Source: Ophthalmolycus amberensis
Lineage: Eukaryota > Chordata > Actinopteri > Perciformes > Zoarcidae
NCBI GenBank assembly: GCA_024529925.1
Contig: JAFEUB010001561.1
Coordinates: 209,501 to 273,500 of the forward strand
Direction: 5' to 3'
DNA length: 64,000 nt
Shown here piece by piece: positions 25,801 through 34,554 of the stretch (positions are counted from its first letter, which is position 1; every line of letters starts with the position of its first letter). The notes under the pieces were generated by a model. It did not search any database. It saw nothing but the letters and a program-made list of their open reading frames with translations, and had not been told where the DNA came from. Position numbers and translations under genes: made by a program.

Positions 25801-28602
25801 CACACACAAACACACACAGATATATATATATACACACAGGTTGAGGTGCAGCACAATGAATTAGAATATCATCGAAAAGTTAATTTATTTCAGTAATTCA
25901 ATTCAAAAAGTGAAACTCATATGTTTTATAGATTCATTACACACAAGGTGATATATTTCATATTATGGCTTACAGCTAATGAAAACCCCAAATTCAGTAT
26001 CTCAGAAAATTTGAATATTACATAAGACCGATTTAAAAAAAGGATTTTTAATACAGAAATGTTGGCCTACTGAAAAGTATGTACATTATACAGTATGCAC
26101 TTAATACTTGGTCGGGGCTGCTTTTGCATGAATTACTGCATCAATGCAGCGCGGCATGGAGGAGATGAGACTGTGGCACTGCTGAGGTGTTAAGAAGAAA
26201 GAAGAAACCATTTTTATTGTCGTATACATTTTACACATACACGAGGGTTTAGGTCCATATACTCTCTCTGGGGTTTAGGTCCATATACTCTCAATGGGGT
26301 TTAGGTCCATAGACTCTCTATGGGGTTTAGGTCCACAGACTCTCTCTGGGGTTTAGGTCCATAGACTCTCTCTGGGGTTTAGGTCCATATACTCTCTCTG
26401 GGGTTTAGCTGCAGAGACTCTCTCTGGGGTTTAGGTCCATAGACTCTCTATGGGGTTTAGGTCCATAGACTCTCCATGGGGTTTAGGTCCATAGACTCTC
26501 TATGGGGTTTAGGTGCAGAGACTCTCTCTGGGGTGTAGGTCCATAGACTCTCTATGGGGTTTAGGTGCAGAGACTCTCTCTGGGGTTTAGGTCCATAGAC
26601 TCTCCATGGGGTTTAGGTCCATAGACTCTCTATGGGGTTTAGGTGCATAGACTCTCCATGGGGTTTAGGTGCATAGACTCTCCATGGGGTTTAGGTCCAT
26701 AGACTCTCCATGGGGTTTAGGTCCATAGACTCTCCATGGGGTTTAGGTCCATAGACTCTCCATGGGGTTTAGGTCCATAGACTCTATGGGGTTTAGGTCC
26801 ATAGACTCTCTCTGGGGTTTAGGTCCATAGACTCTCTCTGGGGTTTAGGTCCATAGACTCTCTCTGGGGTTTAGGTCCATAGACTCTCTCTGGGGTTTAG
26901 GTCCATAGACTCTCTCTGGGGTTTAGGTCCATAGACTCTCTATGGGGTTTAGGTCCATAGACTCTCCATGGGGTTCAGGTCCATAGACTCTCCATGGGGT
27001 TTAGGTTCAGAGACTCTCTCTGGGGTGTAGGTCCATAGACTCTCTATGGGGTTTAGGTGCAGAGACTCTCTCTGGGGTTTAGGTCCATAGACTCTCTATG
27101 GGGTTTAGGTGCAGAGACTCTCTATGGGGTTTAGGTCCATAGACTCTCTATGGGGTTTAGGTGCAGAGACTCTCTATGGGGTTTAGGTCCATAGACTCTA
27201 TGGGGTTTAGGTCCATAGACTCTATGGGGTTTAGGTCCATAGACTCTATGGGGTTTAGGTCCATAGACTCTCTCTGGGGTTTAGGTCCATATACTCTGGG
27301 GTTTAGGTCCATAGACTCTGGGGTTTAGGTCCATAGACTCTCTCTGGGGTTTAGGTCCATAGACTCTCTCTGGGGTTTAGGTCCATAGACTCTCTATGGG
27401 GTTTAGGTCCATAGACTCTCCATGGGGTTCAGGTCCATAGACTCTCTATGGGGTTTAGGTGCAGAGACTCTCTCTGGGGTGTAGGTCCATAGACTCTCTA
27501 TGGGGTTTAGGTCCATAGACTCTCTATGGGGTTTAGGTGCAGAGACTCTCTATGGGGTTTAGGTGCAGAGACTCTCTATGGGGTTTAGGTCCATAGACTC
27601 TATGGGGTTTAGGTCCATAGACTCTCCATGGGGTTTAGGTCCATAGACTCTCCATGGGGTTTAGGTCCATAGACTCTCCATGGGGTTTAGGTCCATATAC
27701 TCTCCATGGGGTTTAGGTCCATAGACTCTCCATGGGGTTTAGGTCCATAGACTCTCTCTGGGGTTTAGGTCCATAGACTCTATGGGGTTTAGGTCCATAG
27801 ACTCTCTATGGGGTTTCGGTCCATAGACTCTCTCTGGGGTTTAGGTCCATAGACTCTCTATGGGGTTTAGGTCCATAGACTCTCCATGGGGTTTAGGTCC
27901 ATAGACTCTCTTTGGGGTTTAGGGCCATAGACTCTCTATGGGGTTTAGGTCCATAGACTCTCCATGGGGTTTAGGATTGAGATGCACCTGTATATACACA
28001 CACACGTAGTACTGGTCTTTGTCCAGCAGAGGGAGTCAGTATTGATATTAAATACTACTTGTGGTCATTTAGAGGTTGAATTAAGTGGATTTTAGATGTA
28101 CAATTACACACAAATGACATGTTTTTTCACGCTGATGTAATTGTATAAAAATATTCAAAATGTGACTTTTTGGAAAAACAGTTCATACCATTAAATAACG
28201 GGATCATATTTATATACTATATAAAATGTGCAGAATATTTTCTAAGTCTTCCTAAACATGAGACCCACGATGATCCACATGAGTTCACTTCAGACTCTTC
28301 TCCTCAGTGTCCAGGTGTTCTCTCAGGTTAACAGGATGTCGGCTCAGAACCTGGCTCTGGTTCTGGTCCCGACTCTGTTTCAGACTCTGAACCAGGATCT
28401 GCTGAGACTCACCAGAGAGTTCATCATCCACCACACACTGCTGTTTCTGGTGAATATATATATATATATTTATATATAATTTTTCTGTGATTCTCTGTCA
28501 CACATTGAATTCATTATGAATAAATCAACAACATTTGAGACGTTGTTTGTATCTCTGCAGATGCCTGAGAGAGAGGAGGAAGAACAGATCACTGTCTTCT
28601 GA
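5825..28602 (+). CDS. ARAP-family ArfGAP/RhoGAP protein, 25 exons, C-terminally short
   Basis: Multidomain GTPase-activating protein that would switch off Arf and Rho GTPases at membranes and actin. Exons: 5825-5907, 5989-6047, 7832-8260, 8457-8582, 8639-8822, 8898-9002, 10680-10784, 11043-11103, 11184-11304, 11436-11700, 11916-12115, 12461-12546, 13560-13742, 13901-13969, 14090-14189, 14995-15039, 15182-15308, 17001-17100, 22600-22801, 23148-23193, 23302-23516, 23595-23804, 25683-25788, 28308-28449, 28561-28602. All are bounded by AG/GT and sum to 3,411 nt in one frame (1,136 residues plus stop). The first exon opens with ATG right after an acceptor-like CAG, so 5' exons (for example a SAM-domain exon) may lie outside the window. 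Family members normally continue with Ras-association and PH domains. Here a 42-nt exon ends the frame after RhoGAP. The paralogue is not resolved: some motifs near the zinc finger look ARAP1-like, while linkage to adamts2 would fit arap3. Confidence 0.88.
6048..6477. other. ARAP intron sequence
   Basis: Short CA repeat at the start, then unique AT-rich sequence. No feature recognised. Confidence 0.5.
6478..7110 (+). mobile_element. LINE 3' end (CR1/L2/Rex group)
   Basis: Encodes VCWGSSIGAGDTNRLNKLVK and AGSIIGCKQDFLEEVVERR, the RT C-terminus, then an AT-rich 3' UTR ending in TTCTATTCTATTCTA, the short tandem tail typical of this group. 5'-truncated copy within ARAP intron 2. Confidence 0.75.
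7111..7831. other. ARAP intron sequence
   Basis: Unique sequence up to the exon-3 acceptor CTCTTCCTCAG. No exon or repeat recognised. Confidence 0.5.
9040..10515. repeat. 17-bp minisatellite in ARAP intron 6
   Basis: About 86 copies of AACTAGGACACATTTAA, with GTTTAAAC and GTGTAAAC variants. It fills most of the intron between 9002 and 10680. Confidence 0.95.
10680..11700 (+). CDS. ARAP tandem PH-domain exons (7-10)
   Basis: Exons 10680-10784, 11043-11103, 11184-11304 and 11436-11700 encode two pleckstrin-homology-like modules. The first begins TSWLDVWKGFRHNVLWATLD and runs to HYDFMAHNE. The second contains RSRAYAAVWGHDLWMYPNKE and GRHSFTLITPYKSF and finishes in exon 11 with ELSIWLGGLSSVI. 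In ARAP proteins this PH pair binds PtdIns(3,4,5)P3 and precedes ArfGAP, as here. The basic phosphoinositide-binding cluster in the first strand loop is not obvious, so lipid binding is not assured. The 3' end of exon 10 is duplicated in the following intron. Confidence 0.85.
11758..11827 (+). repeat. Intronic duplicate of the ARAP exon-10 3' end
   Basis: Copies 11631-11700 (TGAACGTGGCC through AGAGCTTCAA) with a constant 127-bp offset and a few substitutions. It includes an in-frame TAG (AAACACTAGTTT) and a donor-like end, TTCAA|GTATGT. Confidence 0.92.
11916..12546 (+). CDS. ARAP ArfGAP zinc-finger exons (11-12)
   Basis: Exon 11 encodes CGDC, sixteen residues, then CHTC: the Cx2Cx16Cx2C zinc finger of Arf GAPs (about residues 555-578 from the exon-1 ATG). 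It is followed by AGQHRALG, whose Arg (about 583) corresponds to the catalytic arginine. Exon 12 continues SKVRSLKMDNKVW, a strongly conserved ArfGAP segment, and ends WTEPLIQ at 12546. All key residues are present, so Arf GTPase activation is likely retained. The donor after WTEPLIQ is the founder of a roughly 33-copy array. Confidence 0.92.
12116..12460. other. ARAP intron 11
   Basis: AT-rich unique sequence between the two ArfGAP exons. No repeat or exon recognised. Confidence 0.5.
12527..13529 (+). repeat. 30-bp array derived from an exon end plus 5' splice site
   Basis: The unit is GACTGAACCACTCGTATAG followed by GTGAGAGGGG. Its first half matches the end of ARAP exon 12 (WTEPLIQ) and its second half the donor region. 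I count 32 AG|GTGA junctions including the genuine one at 12546/12547, plus one mutated to AGCTGA. It fills most of intron 12. Confidence 0.95.
13560..14189 (+). CDS. ARAP end of ArfGAP and ankyrin-repeat exons (13-15)
   Basis: Exon 13 (13560-13742) begins LFVTYGNRLANQVWAP and contains SKFILDKYSRG, the C-terminal helices of the ArfGAP module. Exons 14 and 15 (13901-13969, 14090-14189) encode ankyrin-like helices: DDIEETMSLICSGAKV, then PSPILMAERAGQGLQTELLR. This matches the ARAP order ArfGAP-ankyrin. Exon 15 ends at NEYT with donor ACACAG|GTAACA, which founds another donor array. Confidence 0.88.
14180..14760 (+). repeat. Array of CACAG|GTAACA units from the exon-15 donor
   Basis: The end of ARAP exon 15 (AGTACACAG|GTAACACAC) is reiterated with variable (CA)n spacers. 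I count 25 AGGTAAC junctions including the real donor at 14189/14190, plus two GATAAC and one ATGTAAC variant. Confidence 0.93.
14761..14940. repeat. Degenerate AGTATGTT-type repeat
   Basis: Loose reiteration of AGTATGTTAGTATGAAT-like words between the CA array and exon 16. Confidence 0.6.
14995..23193 (+). CDS. ARAP linker and divergent PH-like exons (16-20)
   Basis: Exons 14995-15039, 15182-15308, 17001-17100, 22600-22801 and 23148-23193 encode the segment where other ARAPs carry their third and fourth PH domains. I see an acidic start (VEEEEELHGKLEED), DVLDLREILSVFLKDG, and a beta-rich stretch with DAWLLLLEDGV, DPTENVITMVMADR. PH folds are plausible but not provable by eye. The intron between 17100 and 22600 is 5.5 kb and consists almost wholly of two hAT elements and a 24-bp array. 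Confidence 0.75.
15401..16981 (+). mobile_element. Internally deleted Tol2-like hAT transposon
   Basis: Ends CAGTGGTGTATAG and TATACACCACTG, with a perfect 8-bp duplication CCCCTGTG at 15393-15400 and 16982-16989. Near 16107-16230 the + strand reads ACERLFSIAGLVFSPRRARL and NSRNFENQLLLKMNR, a hAT transposase C-terminus. The remainder of the transposase is missing. Confidence 0.9.
17141..18328 (+). mobile_element. Decayed ZBED/GTF2IRD2-type hAT transposon
   Basis: Termini CACACGTGTCAAACTC and GAGTTTGACACCCCTG, flanked by CCCTAAGG and CACTAAGG (7 of 8 match). Near 17420-17690 frame-broken fragments read MSTKRKIDAEARKCNERWES, HFDTKHGAKFSLQEKHQIVQ and FTQATAQ, the N-terminus of such transposases. 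Pseudogenic. Confidence 0.85.
18379..18967. mobile_element. hAT-type MITE
   Basis: Starts CAGGGGTCTTCAACG and ends GTTGAAGACCTCTG. Flanks are GTCTACAG (18371-18378) and GTCTATAG (18968-18975), a 7/8 target duplication. No coding content. Confidence 0.85.
18968..22565. repeat. 24-bp minisatellite, about 150 copies
   Basis: Unit AACCTGAGTTATAGTCATTAGTGT (shown here only as a repeat-unit label; its core is CCTGAGTTATAGTCAT). It starts at the MITE boundary and runs to about 35 bp before the exon-19 acceptor. Since 24 is divisible by 3 the reverse strand stays open for 1,261 codons, which is an artefact of periodicity. Confidence 0.96.
23302..28602 (+). CDS. ARAP RhoGAP domain exons (21-25) and stop
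   Basis: Exon 21 contains FEEQLSCRSWFSHLQRAL and PPAVERCISHITTFG. Exon 22 gives VDGVYRRCGLATKVTRLVEAL, in which the first Arg after VY (about residue 979) is the RhoGAP arginine finger. The usual ALKxxLRxLP motif is altered to ALKQYVRQQESLIP. Exons 23-24 give YRRLLRQLPDDNRATLNAL and NRMSAQNLALVLVPTLFQ, matching the conserved Asn helix although the usual FGPTL is changed to LVPTL. The last exon adds MPEREEEEQITVF and TGA at 28600-28602. Catalysis is plausible but some core residues have drifted. Confidence 0.85.
24050..24245. repeat. Probable dispersed repeat fragment
   Basis: Starts with TATTTATTTCATTTATTTAA and contains AGCTTCAGCTAATTTGCATC, resembling a recurrent fish intronic repeat. Class not determined. 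Confidence 0.4.
24246..25665. repeat. GTAGTTACAGTAGTAATGCTACA-type minisatellite
   Basis: Irregular array of CAGTAGTTA, CAGTGGTTA and AATGCTACA words filling the RhoGAP intron up to the exon-23 acceptor at 25682. Confidence 0.92.
25837..27990. mobile_element. DNA transposon remnant interrupted by a 26-bp minisatellite
   Basis: The left end, CAGGTTGAGGTGCAGCAC followed by AATGAATTAGAATATCAT, and right end TTGAGATGCACCTG resemble a common vertebrate element whose termini read CAGGTGCATCTCAAT. It sits between TATATA/CACACA tracts. Only about 0.4 kb of element sequence remains; the rest (26230-27973) is minisatellite. Confidence 0.65.
26230..27973. repeat. 26-bp minisatellite, about 67 copies
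   Basis: Unit core GGGGTTTAGGTCCATAGACT followed by CTCTCT, CTCTAT or CTCCAT. Shorter 22-bp variants occur around 27190-27300. Confidence 0.95.
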
Positions 28603-29060
28603 AGACCACGAAGACAAAGACGTCTTTAAGTCCTGACAGCTGGTCTGAGATCAGATGTCAGATTAAAAACATTGTTTACTCTTTTATTGAACTTTCAGTT
28701 GTTTGTTAAATGGTGAAATATTGACTGTTCATTTGGTTCACATGCAGGTTATTGATCATGTTAAATATAAAGTGTGGAACTTCACTGTTTTCGCTCTTAG
28801 AACAAAGTCACATCGTCTTCATAGAAATTCATATTACGTCGCATAGAAAGATCTTATATTTAATCTTATATTTCATTATCTTATCTTTTATTATCTACAG
28901 TTTTATCCCATTAAAGTATACCTTCGTTTATTTTAAAAGCTAAACAGGAAGTAGTTCTCAGGCTCCTAAACCTGGTTTGATTCCCAGTGAACCGGACTGC
29001 CTCAGTGCCGTTGAACAGCTGATCTCTGATGTGTGTTTACTTCATAAAGACTGTGACATC
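28603..29060. other. ARAP 3' UTR and downstream sequence
   Basis: AT-rich with ATTAAA-like words (28662, 28910) but no clear AATAAA. I found no further exon encoding a Ras-association domain. Confidence 0.45.
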
Positions 29061-29563
29061 AAGCGTCTGTTTTATTAAAACATTTCATTCAGCAACATTT
29101 AAAATCATTAAATGCCACCAAAAACACATACAGACAACAATAGACAGGGTCCACAGTGCACAACAGACAAAACACATTACAAAGAACAAATAAAGCCAGA
29201 AAATGCCATATGAAACATAAAAACCTCTAAAGGTGTTCATTAAAGACTCGGACTGCTGCTGGAACGAAAGACCTTATTCGTTCAGTAGAACTCTGAGGCG
29301 TCCTGAGTCTCTCACTGAAAGCTTCTGAGAGGTTCAGTAGAACACTGAGGCGTCCTGAGTCTCTCACTGAAAGAGCTTCTGAGAGGTTCAGTAGAACTCT
29401 GAGGCGTCCTGAGTCTCTCACTGAAAGAGCTTCTGAGAGGTTCAGTAGAACTCTGAGGCGTCCTGAGTCTCTCACTGAAAGACCTTCAGAGAGGTTCAGT
29501 AGAACTCTGAGGCATCCTTGTCTCTCACTGAATGAACTTCTGAGAGGTTCAGTAGAACTCTGC
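29061..29563 (-). mobile_element. LINE 3' end with an internal 54-bp coding repeat
   Basis: The reverse strand ends ERIRSFVPAAVRVFNEHL, a LINE RT C-terminus. Upstream, a 54-bp segment encoding SVRDSGRLRVLLNLSEAL is repeated about four times. It continues after the L1 insertion. Confidence 0.75.
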
Positions 29564-30985
29564 TATTCATCTTCTCTTCCTGCATTGGTATACTTATCTC
29601 TTCCGATAAAACTGTCCAGCCACTCTTCTAACCCGATTGTCCTTGCTACTCTTAGAACTTGGATTCAATTTCGTCTTCACTTTAAATTTCTAACAGCTTC
29701 TGCTCAGGGTCCGATTAGTAATAATCATCTATTCCCACCATCTGTAGTGGACAAAACCTTCTCGCAGTGGGGGAAAAAGTGGACTGAAGTGTTTCAGGGA
29801 TCTTTTTGACGATGACCACTTCTCTAGCTTCGACTCTCTTTGTCAGAGATGTGGCCTGGACCGTTCAAATTTCTTCAGATACTTTCAGGTCCGTCACTTT
29901 GTAGCGAAACACTTTCCGTCATACCCTGATCTCCCGTGCAAAACACTTTGGGAAAGCCTGTTGGACACATCCAACTCAGAAGGGACTGATCTCTAAAGTT
30001 TACAACCAGATCATAACTACAATAGATACCTCTTCTACAATCAAAACCAAATGGGAAAGTGAGTTGAACATGAACCTGACAGAGAATTGGTGGGTGGATG
30101 CACTGAATAGGGTGAATACATCTACGTCTTGTGCCAGACTTGGTCTCATTTAGTTTAAAGTGGTCCATAGGATGCACTTTAGGAACAGCAAACTAGCTAA
30201 AATATTCCCAGGTCGCGACCCAGGATGTAACCGTTGTGATCATCCTCAAGCAGATTTACTACACATGTTTTGGGCGTGTCCTAAACTTGAACACTGCTGG
30301 TACTATGTTTTTGATATTTTAACTATAGTTTTAGGGATCAAGGTACAACTGTGCCCTCTTCTGGCAGTCTTTGGAATCCCAGCCAAATCCATCATATACA
30401 GTACTAAAGAGAAGGACATTATTGCCTTTACCACTCGTCTGGCGCGTCGCAGAATACTTCTTGCTTGGAAATCTCCAAGTTCACCATCTCAGCCTGCCTG
30501 GCTTAAGGATGTGATGTTTTTTTTAAGTCTTGAAAAAATTAAATATGCACTTAGAGGATGTAATGACAATTTCGCTAAGAAATGGCAACCTTTCATTTCA
30601 TATTTTCAGAATCTATTAGTGTTGCCTACCGAATGAGATATGTCTGGTAATTTGTACTGATTTATCTGGTCCTCTGTCCTTCCCTTATCTGTCTGATTAA
30701 TTGCAATTTAACCTAACTACTGAACTATAGTTTTACAATACTGTACTACATAAACTTTACGTAAACAAATGTGAAGGCCTTGTTTGTGGGTGGGTGTTCT
30801 GATTTAAGTAGCTCTTTGTTTTCTGTTTTTGTTTTGTTTGTTTTATGTTTTTTGCTTTTCTTTCTTGTTATTGTCTCCTTTACTACTGTAAACTGAGTAA
30901 CACGTGCACAAAAAATGAAAGTACTTGCTCTTTGATTTTTATGTCATATGGTGCATTCTCATCAATAAAGTATATATATAAAAAA
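29564..30985 (+). mobile_element. 5'-truncated L1-like LINE nested in another LINE
   Basis: The + strand encodes HRMHFRNSKLAKIFPGRDPG, CNRCDHPQADLLHMFWACPK and WQPFISYFQNLLVLPTE, the C-terminal region of fish L1-clade ORF2. Upstream frames are broken by stops. A 3' UTR ends at AATAAAGTATATATATAAAA. Boundaries are approximate. Confidence 0.75.
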
Positions 30986-31765
30986 AGAAAGAGCTTCTGA
31001 GTCCATTGAAGACACCATGTAGTGGACGGCCTTCAAACAAGACAATTGTTTTTAACTTGGCCCTTGTCCGCTTTTCTACAGTGACCTCTAGTGAGTCTGG
31101 AGCTAGGCCAACCACTGAGCCAGCCTCTCTGATCATCTTATTGATCCTGTTTTTATCATCCGCAGTGATGCCCACCCCCTCCCCCCAGCAGAGCACAGCA
31201 TAGAAGGACACTAGCCAAGATCCCCTGATAGAAAACATGAAGAAGCTTCCTGCTGATGTCAAAGGATCTAAGCTTCCTCAGGAAGAAGAGTCTTGACTGA
31301 GCCTTTTTAAAACAGCATCAGTGTTCTTCTTCCAGTTTAATTTACTGTCCAGATAGACCCCGAGATAGTCATACAACTGGACTATCTCTATCTGCTGACC
31401 TGCAATAGTCACTGGGGAGACCTCCTTCTCCTACAATCAATAACCAACCCTTTGGTCTTTCCAACATTTAGTGTAAGAAAAATGTTCATCACACCAGCTG
31501 ACAAAAGATTCAACCTCCCGTTTGTAGGCCAGGTCGTTGCCTCGGGTTAGTAGACCAACCAGAGCAGTGTCATGTGAGAACGTCTGGATGTTACAGGACA
31601 CATGGCTCTGCCTGTAGTCAGCTGTATGAAGTGAGAATAAAAAGGGGGATTAAACTGTTCCCTGTGGTGCTCCAGTTTTAGTTACAATAGTGTCAGACAG
31701 CTTTTTATCAAGCCTGACAAACTGGTCGAGACAAAAGGTAATCCAAAACCCAAGCAACATGTCAC
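30986..31765 (-). mobile_element. LINE RT fragment, continuation of the host LINE
   Basis: The reverse strand reads VLCWGEGVGITADDKNRINK, MIREAGSVVGLAPDSLEV and, further upstream, RT pieces GAPQG and WCDEHF with frame breaks. It belongs with 29061-29563, split by the L1. Confidence 0.7.
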
Positions 31766-32360
31766 GGGGCGTGGTGGAGGACTCAAATGCAGGACAGACA
31801 GAGTAGAATGAAGCAGGTATTTAATGAAATTAAATCAGAACCTTACAGGACACAACGGGGGATCCACGGACAAGGCAAGAGACGAGGGGGAAAATCCAGC
31901 AGAATGAGGCAGATGGGGAAACCGGGAACAAGACGAGCCAACCGGGCAGGTAGACATGACAATGATCTGGCAGTGTGTGTGTGTGACTGGGGTTTAAATA
32001 GTGCTGCAGTGGAGCGAGCAGGTGGGAGAAATGAACTGACGAGGTGGGAGTGACTGGCAGGTGCGCTGAATAAGCTGATTAGGTGAGTGATGGAAAAAAC
32101 AGGATAATGGTGGCAGATAAACTGAAGTATGTATCTCCTTTTTTTGCTTTTTTTATTTAATTGTTTGATTTTAAGCAGTGAGGTTTTGATGATTAATTTA
32201 AGGTTTATTTCGTTGGGAACGTAAAGGAGCGTGTTTGAGTTATCAGCATTTAAGAAAACTAACTTATTGACATCAATAGAATTATTAATGTCAGTAAGAT
32301 TATAAATGATTATTAATAATAACGGGGCTCCACCCTGAGAACAGGGACCAATAACCAAAC
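31766..32360. other. Unclassified dispersed-repeat-like segment
   Basis: Opens TGTCACGGGGCGTGGTGG, which looks like a common fish repeat, and passes into AT-rich sequence. Its first eight bases match the solo LTR at 36153, but no partner end was found. Confidence 0.35.
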
Positions 32361-32957
32361 GATAAACTAAGTCTCATTAGTGTTCACTCACAATGTGAAC
32401 AGTCTGAGTACTGTTACACATTCAGAGTGAACGTGAAGGTTTAAGTTCGAGCACAGACCACATATACAGCTATTATCACAATACATGCACAAAGTAATCA
32501 CACACAGCTGCTCTTTAAAATATAACAGTTTATTATGTTCTAATAATAATGATCTAGTCAACTAATATCTAAACTAACAAGCAACTATACATTCATGAGC
32601 ACGCTATCTAAACTCAACAGACTATTTAAAAGAGGGGGGGGGGTGTGTGTGTGTACGGGGAGGAGCGAGGGGACAGCTTAGGCCACGTAGGACGTAGTCT
32701 GGAACGTGGCGACGTCTCACCAGATGACTCGGGACTCTAAAATGGCGGATAGCCAAACGTAGACCCCGTTGTCTCTACACGTGCCTGTAGCCGTTAGAGC
32801 AGACCCGTAGCTACATTAGCTCAAAGCTGTGTGTGTGTGTGTGTGTGTTGGTAAAAGGAGAGAAAGAAAAGAAAAGAAAACAAAAGATTAAGATCATCCG
32901 CGCCGCGCTGGAGTTCGGAAAACTGTTCTCTCAGTCAGAGGAGCACAACCGCGGGTC
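32361..32957. other. Unassigned intergenic sequence
   Basis: AT-rich, then GC-richer with a G tract (32632-32643) and a TG tract (32827-32848). No gene supported. Confidence 0.4.
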
Positions 32958-33285
32958 TTTGTCACAGTCGCGGTTCAGTCGCGGTTCTGTTGCGGTTCAG
33001 CCGCGGTTCAGTCGCGGTTCAGTCGCGGTTGTGCCGCGGTTCAGTCGCGGCTCTGTCGCGGTTCTGTCGCGGTTCAGTCGCGGTTCTGCCGCGGTTCAGT
33101 CGCGGTTCTGTCGCGGTTCAGTCGCGGCTCTGTCGCGGTTCAGCCGCGGCTCTGTCGCGGCTCTGTCGCGGTTCAGTCGCGGTTCAGCCGCGGTTCAGCC
33201 GCGGTTCAGTCGCGGTTCAGTCGCGGTTCTGTCGCGGTTCTGTCGCGGTTCAGCCGCGGTTCAGTTGCGGCTCTGTCGCGGTGGA
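32958..33285. repeat. GC-rich 11-bp array
   Basis: About 30 copies of GTCGCGGTTCA or GTCGCGGTTCT and related units. Each contains CpG, unusual in this AT-rich window. Confidence 0.93.
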
Positions 33286-34140
33286 GACGTAGTCTCCGAC
33301 CTCACTGCAGCTGTCTCAACGCGAATCACGGTAGCATGGAATACACGGTAACTTCTACACGAGCGATCTCAGAGATCGTCAGTGTTGGCGATCATAAAGC
33401 TTACACCGCGTTATAAACATGAACAGTACTTTAAGCACACGAACAAGATGAAGAAACACAATGACCTCTAACTCTGATAATCTGCCCAGACTATCTGCCG
33501 TACGGTGAGATGCATGGTGGTGATTGAGGGGGTCCTTCTGAATTTGTCGGTGGAAACTCGGGCAGCGCGGCTGCGTGCAGCGCGATGGATTCTCTCGGTG
33601 GCAGAGAATCTCTTGGTCTGGATGAGGGTCCTTACGGCTAGAACAAAGGGCGGCTTGATGTAGAGTGAGACATGCGCTTCTCTCTCTCTCTTTGAAGAAA
33701 TCTTCACGTCTGCAGGAAAAGTGGTTCGCGTCCAGGATGCGAACACACAAAGTACAAAATGATAAACAGCTGGTATATTCGTCCCGCGAATATAAAACGG
33801 TTTAACCTGGTTTGGTAAAAGGACAGCAACGTTGCATTCGCGCTCCCTTATCGACCGAGTTGATTGTTGGAAAAGCGGTGTGTTCAGGTAACCTCGGAGT
33901 TTTATAGGTTTGGGGGCATCCGGTTGTAAAATCGGAAAGTCTCGCCTCGGCATCCCTGCTCTCGTCCAATGAGAGCAGTGGTGCGTTTGGGGGGCAAATT
34001 GAAACACTGTAATGTGGAACTCTTCGGAGGGGGGACATGGTTTTTCTGAAACTCGAGTCAGGATGAAACCTTTGCTTGCCAAAGGTTTCATCCTGACTCT
34101 CTTTGTTCCACAGCACATGTCGAGGCCACATGGTCAGATT
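33286..34140. other. GC-rich unassigned segment with promoter-like minus strand
   Basis: A 216-codon reverse-strand frame has no recognisable domain. The reverse strand shows an ATTGG box near 33965 and TATAAAA at 33900-33906. It may be part of an LTR or other element; I cannot classify it. Confidence 0.35.
34055..34099. repeat. Perfect 20-bp inverted repeat with 5-nt loop
   Basis: Left arm GAGTCAGGATGAAACCTTTG (34055-34074), loop CTTGC, right arm its exact complement (34080-34099). Confidence 0.95.
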
Positions 34141-34426
34141 CCAACAATTTGTTAGTGCAACAAACTTTAACAGTTCAAAATGTTTTATATTATGATGTAA
34201 AACTACAATAAATAATAAAACTACATAAACTACTTGAAATGAAAGAAAACATTAAACACATTTTAAATGTTTAAGTGTAAATAGAGAAGCAGTAGCTCAG
34301 TAGTGAATCTGAAACCATCTGTTTTAACTTCATGTGCTTTAAAATCTCAGATCACTTAGTTCTCATTGGTCTTCTTGCATTGAAAAAAATTACGGAATCA
34401 TTCAAAAGGCCTAAATACAAGTTTAC

Positions 34427-34432
34427 TTTATT
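34427..34432 (-). terminator. Poly(A) signal AATAAA of the Ig-receptor gene
   Basis: The reverse complement reads AATAAA about 125 nt downstream of the Ig-receptor stop codon at 34555. It is the nearest canonical signal and is suitably placed. Confidence 0.45.
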
Positions 34433-34554
34433 TTTTTGATAAAATAATGACTGAAGAATGAACAATAGGCAGAACACAGTGGCTGCAAACTGAAGGTGAG
34501 TTGTGTCCAGGTGAGGCGCAGCACCCTGAAGATAAGGAGAGCTCTGATTGGTCG

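Noticed and set aside
32833..33351. RFSRGSVAV repeat frame as an arginine-rich protein
   Set aside because: Simple 11-bp array open in more than one frame; no flanking domain supports coding.
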